Assembly: GCA_019400425.1 (NCBI GenBank)
Contig: JAFREE010000051.1
Location: forward strand, 62,001 to 126,000
From: Hymenochaete sp. R1
Lineage: Eukaryota > Basidiomycota > Agaricomycetes > Hymenochaetales > Hymenochaetaceae
Direction of reading: 5' to 3'
Length of the DNA: 64,000 bases
Positions 1 through 14,701 of the stretch are shown one piece after another (position 1 is the first letter of the stretch; every line of letters begins with the position of its first letter). The position numbers and the translations under genes were made by a program. Below the pieces are notes generated by a model. The model was not told the origin of the DNA. It saw only the letters and a program-made list of their open reading frames with translations, and did no database searches.

Positions 1-311
1 AAGCAAAGGCGTAAGTTTACAGGGTGGTGGAATGACGATGAGCATTCTCGAGCTCTTGCAACACATTGTGAACGAGCCTGCACCTCGGTTGACTCCGGAA
101 GGCCGCTTCCCAAAAGAAGCGGAAGACTTCATCGATGGATGTCTGCTGAAAGAGCCAGATGAACGACACACACCGAAAGAGTTGCTGGTAAGTTTGTCCC
201 TTGTGTTTGGAAAGGCATTGAGCTAATACGCCGGACGTATAGAATCATCCTTGGATCGTCAATTCACGGAACTCATCAATTGACCTAGAAGCGTGGGCGA
301 ATACTTTCTAA
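1..311 (+). CDS. MAP kinase kinase, C-terminal end (Ste7/Fuz7-like), partial
   Basis: Only the last 84 or so residues of a protein kinase are in the window; the gene begins to the left. The first exon is open in frame 2 from base 2 to 187. An intron at 188-242 (gtaagt...tatag) follows, and a short last exon at 243-311 ends with TAA. The protein carries the final subdomains of a dual-specificity kinase: a SILELLQHIVNEPAPRL segment, then EDFIDGCLLKEPDERHTPKELL, and NHPWI across the intron. This order matches the C-lobe of fungal MAPKKs of the pheromone (Ste7/Fuz7) or cell-wall (Mkk1) branches; the wording looks closer to Ste7/Fuz7, but that choice is an inference because the catalytic loop lies outside the window. 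Such kinases phosphorylate the TxY loop of a MAP kinase in the cytoplasm. Confidence 0.7.
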
Positions 312-1584
312 GCTGAGCAAAGCCCTTCCCCCCTCTACGTATGTCTTCTGTTTCGTATACCAACAAGACCAGAATCGATAAGGGTTCCCTGATCACAATC
401 CAGTCTCGTGTCTCCATTGCTTCATGTCCCTTACTCCCCTTCACGCATTTTCATGTTGTTATTCTTCCCTTCTCTGTGTTTTAGTCCGTACGTGCTGTGA
501 AAGTCGTGAAAATTCAGGAGACGAAGTCCTCATGCTGTACATGTGTACATTTGTATCATATAGAATTCTTGATTTAATTTTGCTTCATGCTCTCGCATGA
601 GGAATGCAAAGGCAGACAAGAACAGGTTTTTGACTCAGGTCGATCCATGGAGACGCTTCATCCCTAGTCAGCAATTCAGTTCTTGACGTTAACTTCCAGT
701 GAGTGACACATCTCAAGTATTTTACTGGTTTGTGACATAAACAAAACAGTAATATTCAATCTTCAAAGCAGACTGCTCTCAAAATTACTTTGCAGGCTAT
801 ACATGGATTACGCGACTGCCGAGATTTCCTTCATTCCGAGGTTCAACTGAAACACTCAAATCCCGCGGTTCTCTACAGGAAGACAGCCAGGAGCAAAGAT
901 CGGTGGCAGGATGGCGTGTCTCTGATATTGAATTGCCCCCTTTCGTTCAGAAGGATGGATGAAGTTTGGCAACTCGGAGTCAGATTGCCGAAATACCTCT
1001 ATTCAGGATGATATTTGACACATATTGCGTGTTATCGGACGAGAAACAAATGTGCCGCGGGCGGACTTGGAGATGACCACTTTGCCAGTGGGCAACATGG
1101 TTTTTGTAAAGGCTCAGAAGAAAACTTAGGGTGATAAGGGACTAGTCAACATGAACCAAAGTTTTCCATCTGATGAAACGGTGTGTATTATTCGGCGCGA
1201 GTCACTTCAACATAGAAAACTGGACATAGTATGTGTGCCGAATGCAACGCAATGTAAGTTTCTATCACTGTGCTAAAATTCATTCAGCGTTGAACTCATC
1301 TCCAATTTTCATTCATGACCAGCACCCACCTCCAACGTCGCAAAGACTACTAGTGGATCCACTTGTCAACATGATCTTTCAGAGAGTGCAATTGCTCACC
1401 AATTATCGTTCATTTTTCAGATATACCCCCAAATTACCGTTCAATATCGACATTTCCGGAGTGCGTCTAGATCTTTATTTTTGATCCGCAAAGTCACTGT
1501 ATTTTCCGTGGCTCTCATTTATACGAAACGAGTACTTTAAGAAAGTACTTCTCGAGTGCTTCTTCTTGCAGAGTCGCCATCGCA
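312..1584. other. Intergenic, no gene seen
   Basis: About 1.3 kb between the kinase end and the next start codon. Short frames here lack codon bias, family motifs or plausible splice partners. It presumably holds the 3' UTR of the kinase and the promoter of the downstream gene. The run tataccccc near 1420 is not a convincing TATA box. Confidence 0.5.
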
Positions 1585-2460
1585 ATGCCCAGTCACGATT
1601 CTAGCAAACGGAAGCATGAGAAATGTTCTCCTTCTCCCCCTCCGTCGCCTTCCAAACGAATCAAACTTGAGGAGCCTACGTCCGATCCTGTCGAGCCAGC
1701 TGTAGAACCTACTCCATCACAAACAATCGACGCTCTCTGGTCCCGTCTGGAGCATCTCCAAAAAACCTACAACACTCGCCTCGCGCGGTTTATCGCCAAC
1801 TCCAAGCAGACTCGCCACAGCTACGTTCAGAAAAAGCGTCGCGCGAAAGAGGTGTACTGGAGTAACATATACGATGCGTTAGACGACTATGGGAACACCG
1901 ACGATGGAAAACGGGATCCGGACCTGCAGGCGCTGGTGGCGGATATGCATGCCAAGCTGCAGGCTGTGGATGAGCTGGTGAAGGAGAAACGCGAACTAGC
2001 GTTGAAGACGGAGGTCTGTCCCAAGTCGGAGTCGAATTCGATCGGAAAGGTTAAAGGATTGGAATGCGACGATGAGGTGGGCGAAAAGGGTCGAGATATC
2101 AATCGCTGGGCTGTGGTTAAGTACCATAGAAGAAGAAAGGAGAAGTCCATCGTCGCCGAAAGCATACGAGACCTCGCTATTATAAAATCTGGTACCCTTC
2201 AGGCGAGGCGTGAGGAGCTATACAAGGCCTTCGAGGAGAAGTTGAAGCGCGCAGGGACGGAATTCCGAGCGAATCTGGAGTATCTCGAGCTCGACTTACT
2301 GCATTCTACCATCAAGATGTGCGAGGAGCAGGTTGAGCTTTACCAGGAGATGGATACGGCCAGGTTACCTGATGTTGTTCTATACGAAGCAGATATTTCG
2401 GAGGCTCGCAGTAAATGCCGACGCATGGATGACCACCGGCGTTCCGTACAGGATCCTTAG
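1585..2460 (+). CDS. Hypothetical basic coiled-coil protein
   Basis: This is an intronless frame of 291 codons with an ATG start, unusual among its intron-rich neighbours. I do not recognise the family. The N-terminus (residues 1-45) is Ser/Pro/Lys rich, with KRKHEK and PSKRIKLEE, which look like nuclear localisation signals. Residues about 48-110 and 190-280 are charged and helical (for example LWSRLEHLQKTYNTRLARF and RREELYKAFEEKLKRAGTEF), consistent with coiled coil. There are no membrane segments, cysteine clusters or catalytic motifs. A nuclear structural or scaffold role is possible but is only an inference from composition. The frame is open without interruption and the encoded protein is compositionally coherent, so I think it is a real gene. 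Confidence 0.65.
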   Translation: MPSHDSSKRKHEKCSPSPPPSPSKRIKLEEPTSDPVEPAVEPTPSQTIDALWSRLEHLQKTYNTRLARFIANSKQTRHSYVQKKRRAKEVYWSNIYDALDDYGNTDDGKRDPDLQALVADMHAKLQAVDELVKEKRELALKTEVCPKSESNSIGKVKGLECDDEVGEKGRDINRWAVVKYHRRRKEKSIVAESIRDLAIIKSGTLQARREELYKAFEEKLKRAGTEFRANLEYLELDLLHSTIKMCEEQVELYQEMDTARLPDVVLYEADISEARSKCRRMDDHRRSVQDP

Positions 2461-3298
2461 CGAAAGACATTAATTGGCCCAGTCATACCCTATGCATTGG
2501 AACATTTGATGGGTATACAGATGATATAGCTGACCACCGTCCTGAATGCAGACGTACATGCCTTCAACGAACAATGATCAGCTCCGCTTTAAATTGCGTT
2601 CCTTAAATTTGTTATAACATCGTTCGAGTCGTTCGAATTCCGAGAACTTGCTTGAATCCACGTAGCTACTGACGGATTTTCGACGTCGTTGAAGACGAAG
2701 AAGAAAGAGAGGTGCCTTACCGTAACACTGGAACCTCAAGTTGATTCGTGGGCGAAATGAAGTAAAAAGAAGTAAAATATTCTCACGGTCTTGGTCTTCT
2801 TTATACACCGTCGATCGTTCTGCTTGTCCCATTTTCGGCCACCTGGCGCCTCCTTTCTCTCAACCCACGAGCGCGGATACATCCGAATGACGGTACTTGG
2901 CCCAAAATGAGTGATGTCTGTCCTCCTAACCGCCCGCAAGTCACCTGGCAGGCTACATAATTTGGCCAAGACTTGCGACAAAAACCTAGCCTGTCTCTGG
3001 CTAACTGTCGCGAGGATAAAAAGGAACTAGCCCAAGCGCGCGCGAAGAGAGGGGTCATATGTCCGCGGTTGATTTATATGTGGCAACCCTTCTGCAAAGA
3101 AGCAAGTTAGCGACATGTATGTTTTGGGGCCTTCTCACGAAAGTGACGGAATCAGCCGCTCTTTTGCGGATTCCCCATGGGACGGCCTGGGTATTTAAAC
3201 CTCCTTGTCTTCGAACCGTGTAGCATCTGTCACTACTGCGACCTCTTTCCCCCGGCCACTTGACTTGACAGTCTACGATTACACGGTGCTTGGACGCC
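2461..3298. other. Intergenic region and promoter of the DUF2235 gene
   Basis: About 840 bp without a supported gene. Several minus-strand frames overlap here, but they share no motif and begin at non-ATG codons. A TATA-like element (tatttaaa, 3192-3199) lies about 100 bp upstream of the DUF2235 start codon and is the best promoter candidate. Confidence 0.45.
3192..3199 (+). promoter_or_regulatory. TATA-like box upstream of DUF2235 hydrolase
   Basis: The octamer tatttaaa lies 99 bp before the start codon, in a GC-mixed region. Spacing fits a short 5' UTR. This rests on sequence resemblance only. Confidence 0.3.
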
Positions 3299-5155
3299 AT
3301 GTCTGCCCCTAACTCTCCGACTTCTGGAACTCAGCCTGGTGCTGCTCCTCGCATGTTGATTCTGTGCTTTGACGGTACTTCAAATGAATACGATAATACT
3401 GTGAGACCGTTCCTCGAGAATCACTCTGGCAATAGCTTCTCTCATCATGTTCTTTCTACAGAACACAAATGTGGTCAAATTCTTTGCCATGTAACTATTC
3501 TCGTCTATCGCACGTGTGTCAAGCTATTGACCTTAACAACGTGCATCATCAAGGCTCCGCAAAGATTGCGATGACGAACAGCTGTGTTACTACCAGACGG
3601 GTATCGGGACGTATCCTCCACCAGGGATGTTCACGCCCATTGGTCAATGGTTCTCCAAAATCATTGATTTGGCGTTTGCAGTGTGAGCGACAACTCCTCA
3701 ATCAATCAATTCTCTGCCTTGCTGACGAGCACTCAATCAGATATCTGGACGACCACGTTATGCAAGGATATAAATTCTTGGTAAAATCAAACGCCCGATA
3801 GTTCCAGAAATAACACTGACAGTCCTGATCCTTTTTCAAACAGATGAACAACTACCGCCCCGGTGATAAAATATCTATTTTTGGGTTCTCACGTGGCGCA
3901 TACACAGCTCGGGCGCTTGCCGGCTTTCTAACCAAGATCGGCCTTCTCCCTCGAGATTGCAACGAACAAGTCATTTTTGCGTGGAAGCTTTACAAGCGTA
4001 CCGACAATGAAGGGCTCACTTTGGCCAAAGGGTTTAAGAGGTCGTTCTGCCGTCCCGTTGATATCGAATTCTTGGGTGTATGGTGAGACGGCCTGCAGTG
4101 CTATCTTCGAGCTTCTTGTTCATAATTTTTTGATTTAGGGAAACGGTAGCGAGCACAGGCGTATTGATGAGCCGGAATCTTCCTTTCACGACCAACAATA
4201 AGCTCATCAAGACGTTCCGCCATGCATTGGCTCTGGACGAGTGTCGCGCAAAGTTCGTGCCCACGTTTTGGACGTTATCAACTCCTACACCAGGAAACCC
4301 GAACCCGACTGCTCAGGGTTCCACGGACATCCGTCATTCGCGCAGAACTGAAGGAAGCCAGAACGATGCTGGCTCAAGTGGGGATCAAGGGAAGAATAAT
4401 ATCAAAGGTGGTAGCTCCAGCCAAAGCCAAGAGACATCTTCACCCAAGAAGAAGAAACGCTGGATCTTTTCTTCTCGGCACGCATCAGATAATTCAGCGG
4501 ATGATGCTGACCAGGATTCAGACGAATCTGATTCCACTGATGTTAAACAAGTTTGGTTCGCTGGCTGGCACAGCGGTAAGCTCCTTTCCTGTGCTCCCTT
4601 CCGAACACTTGTTCATCAATTCTCGTTTCAGACGTCGGCGGAGGCGCCGTCACCAACCAAGTCACCGAAAACCTGAGCAACATCTCCCTCCGCTGGATGA
4701 TCCGCGAAGTCGCCCTCTCCCAATGCGGCATCCTCTTCGACGCAGCCGAAATGGCCAGATTCAACATTCACACCAACCTCCCCCCTCAAACCTTCTTCGC
4801 TCTCCCAACCCCACCACGCCCACTCACCCTCCCCGCCGCACAGATCCGCAGCCCGTCCCCGTCAGAGAAGGACGCGGACAGCGACAGGGTAGACGCCACG
4901 AAGCCGCTACATGACGAGTTCAAGCTCGCACCCGTCTGGTGGTTACTGGAGATTATACCGCTGCCGTTCGCGTGGCAAGAGGCGGACGGGACGTGGAAGA
5001 GCACGTGGAGGTTCAACCTTGGGAGGGGGAGGTACGTGAATAAGTCGGGTCCGCTTTTGTTTCATGAGACGGTGAGGATGAGGATGGAGGATGCGGAGCT
5101 GAAGTATACGCCTCAGGCGAGGTATACGAAGGGGCAGGAGACGTACGTATGGTGA
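3299..5155 (+). CDS. DUF2235 alpha/beta hydrolase (Tle1-like phospholipase domain)
   Basis: Seven exons (3299-3400, 3462-3490, 3554-3682, 3741-3780, 3844-4082, 4139-4575, 4632-5155) join in phase to a 499-residue protein. The N-terminus has LILCFDGTSNEYDNT and then NTNVVKFFAML across introns 1 and 2, the usual opening of DUF2235. The nucleophile elbow GFSRGAYTARALAG puts the catalytic Ser near residue 116. FLGVWETVASTG and WFAGWHSDVGGG are further conserved blocks; both are restored only by splicing, which supports the model. The family shares its fold with type VI secretion phospholipase Tle1, but fungal members have no proven substrate. A Ser/Lys/Asp-rich insert of about 90 residues (SSPKKKKRWIFSS and an acidic run) separates two conserved blocks and is probably disordered. 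No signal peptide, so likely cytoplasmic. Start chosen at the first ATG preceding the conserved block. Confidence 0.9.
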
Positions 5156-5608
5156 TCCAAGGTGTTGTTTATTGGATGGGGATGGAGAGACTCTCATTTT
5201 GGGAACGGATGCTTGTTGGACAGTATTTTTATCGTTATCATTTTGCCTCCGAATTCTATACCCAGATCATCAGCTTCAACTTGACTTTGCTCAATGTCCA
5301 AGTTTGGACATTCGCCTCCGCCTCAGCCTCAGCCTCTGCACGCAAGCCGAGAGAGAATCCCCGACCGTGGCGGGGCTGGTCTTGTAAACCCGGTTAGTAA
5401 ACAACTTCAGAACCAGATTCAACTAATTTGAGATTCAACCTCGGAATCGGACTCAGAGACTGGAACAGTCAAGCGTAGACTCAAGACTCAAGACGGAAGA
5501 AATTGGAGACAAGCATAAGACACCGTGCCGTGGTGGACGGAGAACCAAAGGAACTCCGAGGTGAGGGTGCGTAGAGGGGCTTCTCCAGCCCGAGTCCTCC
5601 AGAGAAGA

Positions 5609-5624
5609 GGGGGGGGGGGGGGGG
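5609..5624. repeat. PolyG run (16 G)
   Basis: Sixteen consecutive G on the plus strand. Length is error-prone in sequencing and slippage-prone in vivo. Confidence 0.9.
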
Positions 5625-5954
5625 TTGGAAGACGCGCGCCATCCGACGAGTCTCATCTCGCATCTCGCATCTTGATTTCTTTGTTTTGCGATTGTGGCGC
5701 GGTTGGCCGGCTACTAGAACTAGTAAGTACCAGTACTATGGGTTGAGATCCAAGCCGATGCCGAAGACTACTTGGATTTGGTAAGAAAGAGGGAGGAACG
5801 GAATGCTGGGCCATGCATGACTGTAGTAGCTGACGCTGACTCGGATTAGTAATAGTAATGGTAACATTAATTAAGGACATTCATATTATGCATTTCCACT
5901 TTAACTGACCACTTGTATAATACCACTACTACTATTACCTAGTACTAGTATCAG

Positions 5955-5982
5955 CCTCCGACCTCCGACCTCCGACCTCCGG
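5955..5982. repeat. Heptamer tandem repeat (CCTCCGA)x4
   Basis: Four direct copies of cctccga, the last ending in g instead of a. It is a short minisatellite-like tract in noncoding DNA. Confidence 0.9.
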
Positions 5983-6386
5983 GGCAGGATTTCATGACCT
6001 CACGACCTCAGAACTCGGAACTAGTACATAATACTAAGCACCCAGAACCAGAACCAGTAGTCCAGCCTGAATATCAAAGTATCAAAGTAACTTATCTCAA
6101 GGCACGGCACGGCACAGCACGCCGCATGCCAGCGCCACTGCCAGTACCAGTGACAGTACCAGTGACGAGATCTAGACTTGCGAAATGCAGAGAGATTCGG
6201 GGATTTAGAGATTCTGAGATTGCCAGTGCCAGCGCTAGTGGTAATACTAGATTCTGCCAGCGAGTTGCTTGTTATGTGTTGTCTGTTCTCGATTCCGTTT
6301 TTCGTATCCGTTTTCCGCATCTACGAACACGCCAACTTGAACGATGACGTATGGATTTGGTAGAATTGGTAGAATTGGGGAGAAGA

Positions 6387-6413
6387 GGGGGGGTGGGGGG
6401 GGGGGGGAGGGGG
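6387..6413. repeat. Interrupted G-tract
   Basis: Runs of G interrupted by single T or A bases (about 23 G in 27 bases). Four or more runs of three or more G make it a G-quadruplex candidate. Confidence 0.8.
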
Positions 6414-7387
6414 AACGAAAATACCAGGAGAAGGGGAGAGAGGAAAAGCACAGACAAACGGACGAACAGACGAACAGACAAAGAGCCAGACAGGTAGGTT
6501 AACAAATACAGAATATCTACATTTGGAAGAAGAAGAAACGAAGGAGACGAAATCGAGAAAGGGGTGGAGGAGGAAGAGGAAGAGGAGAAGGAGGCAATTC
6601 CGAATTCGATTGGGTTAGAGGAGAGAAGAGGAGAGGAGAGGGGTGGGAGTTCCTAAGCCTCAGGGCAGGCTGGGTCTACTCTACATATATGCGTACATAC
6701 GGAGACGGAGGCGGAAGAGCATCGACCTATTCCCGAAGGTTGTTTTGTCCTTTTGCCTGCCTTCCTCTTTCTTCGATTACTTGCTCGTTCGCCGCACCAA
6801 CCTCGCGTGGTGGGGGGAAGGGATACAGACAGAATACGTACAGTGTACAGTGTACGTATACGGCAAAATGGGGAGGGGAGGGGGTCGATACGTGCGTGCG
6901 CGTAAAGGGGGAAAATTGCAAGGTGTATCGGTGCGAAGGTGCGAGAGGACTGTGCGGGCCGGACTCGGAGTTGGTAGAGGTACTAGTAGAAAGTCGAAAG
7001 TCGAAGAGATGGGATAGAGGGAGGGAGGGGATAGAAGAATGCAAGAGGAGTCCAATCAATAACGGATAGTATAAAAGAGTGTTCATGTTAATGTTAAAAT
7101 CTCGGTCGTCTTTCCTCCTCCTCCAGCCCCTCCCCTCCTTCTATCTTCGTGAGTTTCTTCCTGGTATTGGTTGGGACGTCGTGGAGAAGCGCGGAGGGCG
7201 GGAAACGTCGTACTCGGACTCTTGAAAACGTCGTTGCCGTTGGGGAAAGCGGAAGGGGTCGAGTCGGGGCACACCATGCAACATCACAGCAAATCGCGTC
7301 GAATCGTCTTCTTCATCCTCCGTTCTTCATTCCTCTCCCTTCGATTTTCGCCAGAAACAAAAAACTCCCTCCCATTCCTCCCATTCC

Positions 7388-9590
7388 TCACCGCCCCCCT
7401 CCTCCCACCCCTCCCGTCCCCACCGTCCCCGTCCCTCCCGCCGTAGCAGTAGCAGTAGCCGTATGCTTCGCCGGCCTCAAAATGACCAATATCCCATCGC
7501 TCGCAGGCGAGAAGATCGCATCGACGAGCATCTTGTCGCGCTTCGCCCCCGCGCCGACCCCCCTTTCCGCCGTGCGCGCCGTCGAGATGGACGGGATTCG
7601 GTTGCGGCTCGACGGTTGGGACTGGGATGATGATGACGGGGGTGGGGGTGGGGACGATAAGGATGATAAGGACGATGGTGGGGGTGGGGACGACGGGTGG
7701 GGTGGGTGTGTTTGTGTTTGTGTCTGTGTTTGGATGTGGTGGTGGTGGGAGGAAGAAAAGGCAGAGGAGGAAGAGGAGACGTCTGGTGGGAGGATAGGCG
7801 TCGTCCCGGTTGTGGGTGTGAGTGAGGGCGTGAGGGCGCCGTTGTCGCGGTGTGCGTGGGCGTGGGTGTGGGGGCGGCTGTCCCTATCCCTGTACGGACG
7901 CGCGCCTGGTGTATCGGGATGTGTGGGTCTTCGGTTCCGGAGCGGTGCGGGGTCCGTGCGGACGCTGTTGTTTCGTTTCAATTCGTTTCGGTTGGACACG
8001 CGGGGTGGAAAAAAGGAGAGAGATGTCAGAAAGAACGGAGAACCCACGAGGCGAGGTATAGCTTGAAATGCGGATGAAAGACGGAGGGTATGGAAAGGCT
8101 GTCACGATGCGAACACGGAGCGAACGTCGCGCGAGAGATGGTGGCAAAGATCGAGAGACAGAGAAAAGAAGAAGAAAGAAAGAAAGAAAAAAAAAACAAG
8201 AAGCACTCGAAACACACATACCTCGAGTCTCTCCCATTCAATCGCAGGTGGAACCGATTGAACGCAAACCCCCCATCACTCGGCTGCTGCCGCTCGTTGA
8301 CACCCCAACTCTTCACCATATCCAGCGCCTTCCGCACGCGCTTCTCGTCCGCATCGTGCACAAAGTCGAAGAACGGCCGGTCGTGGATCAGCGCGCGCCG
8401 CAGGATGTTGTCGTTGTTCGCGAACATGATCGGGCATTCTGTTGAGAACCGTTCGAGGACGAGGGCGCTCCGTCGGGAGCCGGCGTCGCTGGGAGCGGCG
8501 GTTAGGGTGAGCTTGTTCATACGTACGTCGAGGTCGTCGGTGTCTTTTGGGGGCGAGGGTGGGTCGAGGGAGGTTTCGCGGGAAGGGGGGCTGGCGGAGG
8601 ATGAAGAGGGGGAGACGGGAGCAAATTGCTTCGAGGGCTCGTTCCAGCGCTGAAGAAGGAAAAAGGGAGTGAATATGCATTCGCCACGTAAGAAGGGATA
8701 GCGGCGTACTCGGTATTCTAGATGGGCGGCGACCGGCGCGATGACGAAGATGTCTTGCGCCGTCGATGCGTTGAGCATTGCTTTTGTGGACGACGAAGCG
8801 CCTGAGACCGCGCCAATAATGTGTCCGTCGGCTCTGGAGGCGGTCTTCGCGCAAAAAATAAAAATAAAAAGCAAAAATCGTTAGCACGGCACGCATGATG
8901 AATTCATTATGCGCCTAGACTCCCTCACAATCGTACACAGCGCATATCCTTTCCGCGGGTCTTTGAACGGTATGCGGACGTACATCAAGCAGGCGGCTTT
9001 GTCCTCGTCGATCATTTCTCTAGCCATTCAATGAGCGGGAGGCGTAAAAGCTTTCTTTTAAAGACGTACTGGTATGCTTGGTAGAGCTTTGGAGCGTCGT
9101 CTGGATGGCAGAAGTTTGCCGCAGGGAGTGCCATGGCGTCCTTTTGCTCGAAACCTGGGTGAAACCATGAGAAGGCGTAAGAGGCGCGTTGGACGACGCC
9201 GGCGTACCCAGGATGTCTGTCACGGACTCGGAACAATAGCTCACTAGCCCCTGGACAACAAAGTCAATAAGAGGGTGATTGTAGTGAAAACCAAGCGTAC
9301 TTCAGCCTGGGCTTCAATGGCGACGACTGGTTCGAAATTAGCGATAGATAGAAAGACAAGATGCGAGGAAGAGATTGATAATTACTGAAGGAAAGAGAAC
9401 ATGCTGCAGGGTTGACGTCAGTGACTTCATCGATCCTATCGTCCTCGTCCTCGTCGTCTTCCGTTTGATCTGGTTCAGGAGTTGGAGGGAAAGTCGGGGT
9501 GAGCTGCTGGGTGTGTTGGGGTTGTTGGAAGCGAGAGGGAGCTGGGCCCGACGGCGGGTCTATTATGCGTGAGAGATCCAGATTGAATTT
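7388..9590 (-). CDS. Protein with two PAS domains (fungal sensor-type), approximate ends
   Basis: Minus-strand exons that join in phase are: one ending at 9386, then 9326-9301, 9250-9208, 9154-9070, 9019-8929, 8844-8710 and 8649-8222. After a long intron the last exon ends at 7388. The first PAS reads VAIEAQAEGLVSYCSESVTD, then ILGFEQKDAMALPAANFCHPDD restored by a 53-bp intron, and later KAMLNASTAQDIFVI. The second PAS lies around RSALVLERFSTECPIMFANN and FFDFVHDADEKRVRKALDMV and ends with VDAIFSPASDGILVILRP near 7500. This pair is typical of a basidiomycete PAS family whose signal is unknown; no GATA finger, kinase or LOV cysteine motif is visible. An acidic stretch (EDDEDEDD) precedes PAS 1. 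I could not place the start codon or the last splice acceptor, so both ends of the model are approximate. The last exon contains long Pro/Ser/Thr-Gln low-complexity sequence. Confidence 0.7.
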
Positions 9591-10276
9591 GGCGCTGTGT
9601 GTTGAGAAGGTTCAGAGAGGAGGAAGAGAGGAGAGATGAGCTGGGTGGTGGTTGAGAGGGGAGGATAGGAGTATTTAAATGTTAAGGGAGGAGAGGGACG
9701 GAAAAGGACTAGGGAGGGAAATGGAAATGGACTGTCGGACTCACTCAGGAGCATCTGAAGAGGAGAGGAGAGAGCGGTTGCTGCCGGAGATTGGCAATAA
9801 GATCCTGTCCCGTACACAAGATTCGGTAGAGATCTCGGACTTGGACTTTGGCGCTCTCTCCCACGCGGTTTCGTCTGGTATGCTACAACGACGTTGAAGA
9901 TGATGTTTATCGTTGTAAACAGATGGAGATGGTAGTTAGAGTCAGAGAGCCTCTCAACGACTGTTTAGACTTGAAAGATCGAAATTGCGTCCAACACGGA
10001 ACGCCTATATCTATCAGACCTCAGATTCACAACTCAGATCTACTCCTTGCTGACAAATACTCTTACTATAAACGGCGACTTTCATTAAATTCAACTTGAA
10101 TTTCAAATTGACGGACTTTGAATTTAAATGCTTAGCTCTATATATGGTAATCACAGTCACATGACCTCTTTCTACCCAAAAAAAACATATCTCAGCCGTG
10201 ACCGTCTTTCTCTTTCTCTTCCCTCTGCTATAGCATATAGGCTGCACTAACCATTCCAAACTGAACCTGGCCAAAG
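9591..10276. other. Divergent promoter region between PAS gene and TRM61
   Basis: About 690 bp shared by two genes that point away from each other. On the minus strand a TATA-like word (plus 9672-9679, tatttaaa) lies upstream of the PAS gene. No additional gene is supported. The missing first exon of the PAS gene may lie here. Confidence 0.4.
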
Positions 10277-13823
<3,547 letters not shown>

Positions 13824-14701
13824 GATCGGGATCAGGGGCAGGATCAGAGGTAGGATCAGGATTAGGTGCGAAGAACCGAAGATTCCTCCCCTCGTGTGTG
13901 AATCCACGCATTGTATTGTGCATTGTACACGGCATTTCGGTTGCAGTTGCGTTTGCTGTACTCCCTTTTTCGTTTTTTTTTGTCTTTAGTACAGTATGGT
14001 ATGGTGGATATGACAGTGAACCATGATTCCATAGCAAACACAAACACAAACACAAACACAAACACGAATATAATTGGTATCGCTTTGAGCATTCAATTCA
14101 CAATGCAAGGAACGTTGAATAGAAGAGCTATCGACCGACTGCCGCGAATACGATGATGACGGTTCTTATTGTTCAATTATCAAAGTGGCTTCTATAACTT
14201 ATAACGTTAGGTGGTAGGGAAGAGTTGAAGCGAGAAGTGAGGGTGGCGCGGGGGAGGAGGGGGCAAGGGCGAATGGAATCTAAGTTGTGGTTCTGTATGA
14301 TTCGGTTTGGACTGACGGAAGGGAAGGGAAGGGAAGAGTGTACGGAAAGAGAAGGAGAAGGGGTGCCCTGCCCGCTGTCAACTAGCGTACGCGTATTTCG
14401 AGCAGACAGCGAAATAAAGAAAGAAAGGAGAGGGAGAAGAAAGAAGGGGGGGGGAGGGGGAACCAAAAGAGAAAAGAAACCGAAAGCCACTCAATAGAAA
14501 ATAAGTAAAGGTGTCTCTCCTCATGTAACGAAAGAAAAAGAGAAAAAACACCGCTACACCCACACTTACACCTACACCTACGCCTCCAATCCAACCCAAT
14601 CCTTATCCCTCCCTTCTCTCACCCCAGTTTCTCCCGCATCTGATCTCGGGAGAAACGAAACGAAGGCCACACGCCGCACACTGCACACTGCACACGGAGA
14701 C
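13824..14701. other. Convergent intergenic region (TRM61 / RAD4)
   Basis: Two genes end facing this 0.9 kb region, so it should hold both 3' UTRs. It contains an ACAAAC repeat and CT/GA-rich tracts. Frames here are repeat-driven and I call no gene. Confidence 0.5.
14035..14066. repeat. (ACAAAC)n microsatellite
   Basis: About five copies of a hexamer with one base change at the 3' end, downstream of TRM61. Confidence 0.85.

Larger units (their letters stand above)
5156..7387. other. Low-complexity intergenic region
   Basis: More than 2 kb of compositionally skewed DNA without a supported gene. It contains Ser/Pro-coding-like CCTC repeats, polyG runs, ACTAGT-type palindromic words (around 5940), CCAGTACCAGTGACAG repeats (6120-6170) and purine-rich GGAGGA blocks (6540-6640). 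All long frames here are repeat-driven and differ in every frame. A tataaaag word at 7070-7077 has no obvious gene downstream on the plus strand. Confidence 0.5.

Noticed and set aside
4222..4914. Long alternative frame inside the DUF2235 gene
   Set aside because: Shadow of the real exons 6 and 7, with Arg/Pro-rich composition and no match, while the annotated frame carries conserved motifs.
7149..8066. Plus-strand frame of about 305 codons
   Set aside because: It is the complement of the PAS-gene 3' exon and its intron. Composition is Gly/Asp/Trp repeat-driven and there is no family motif.
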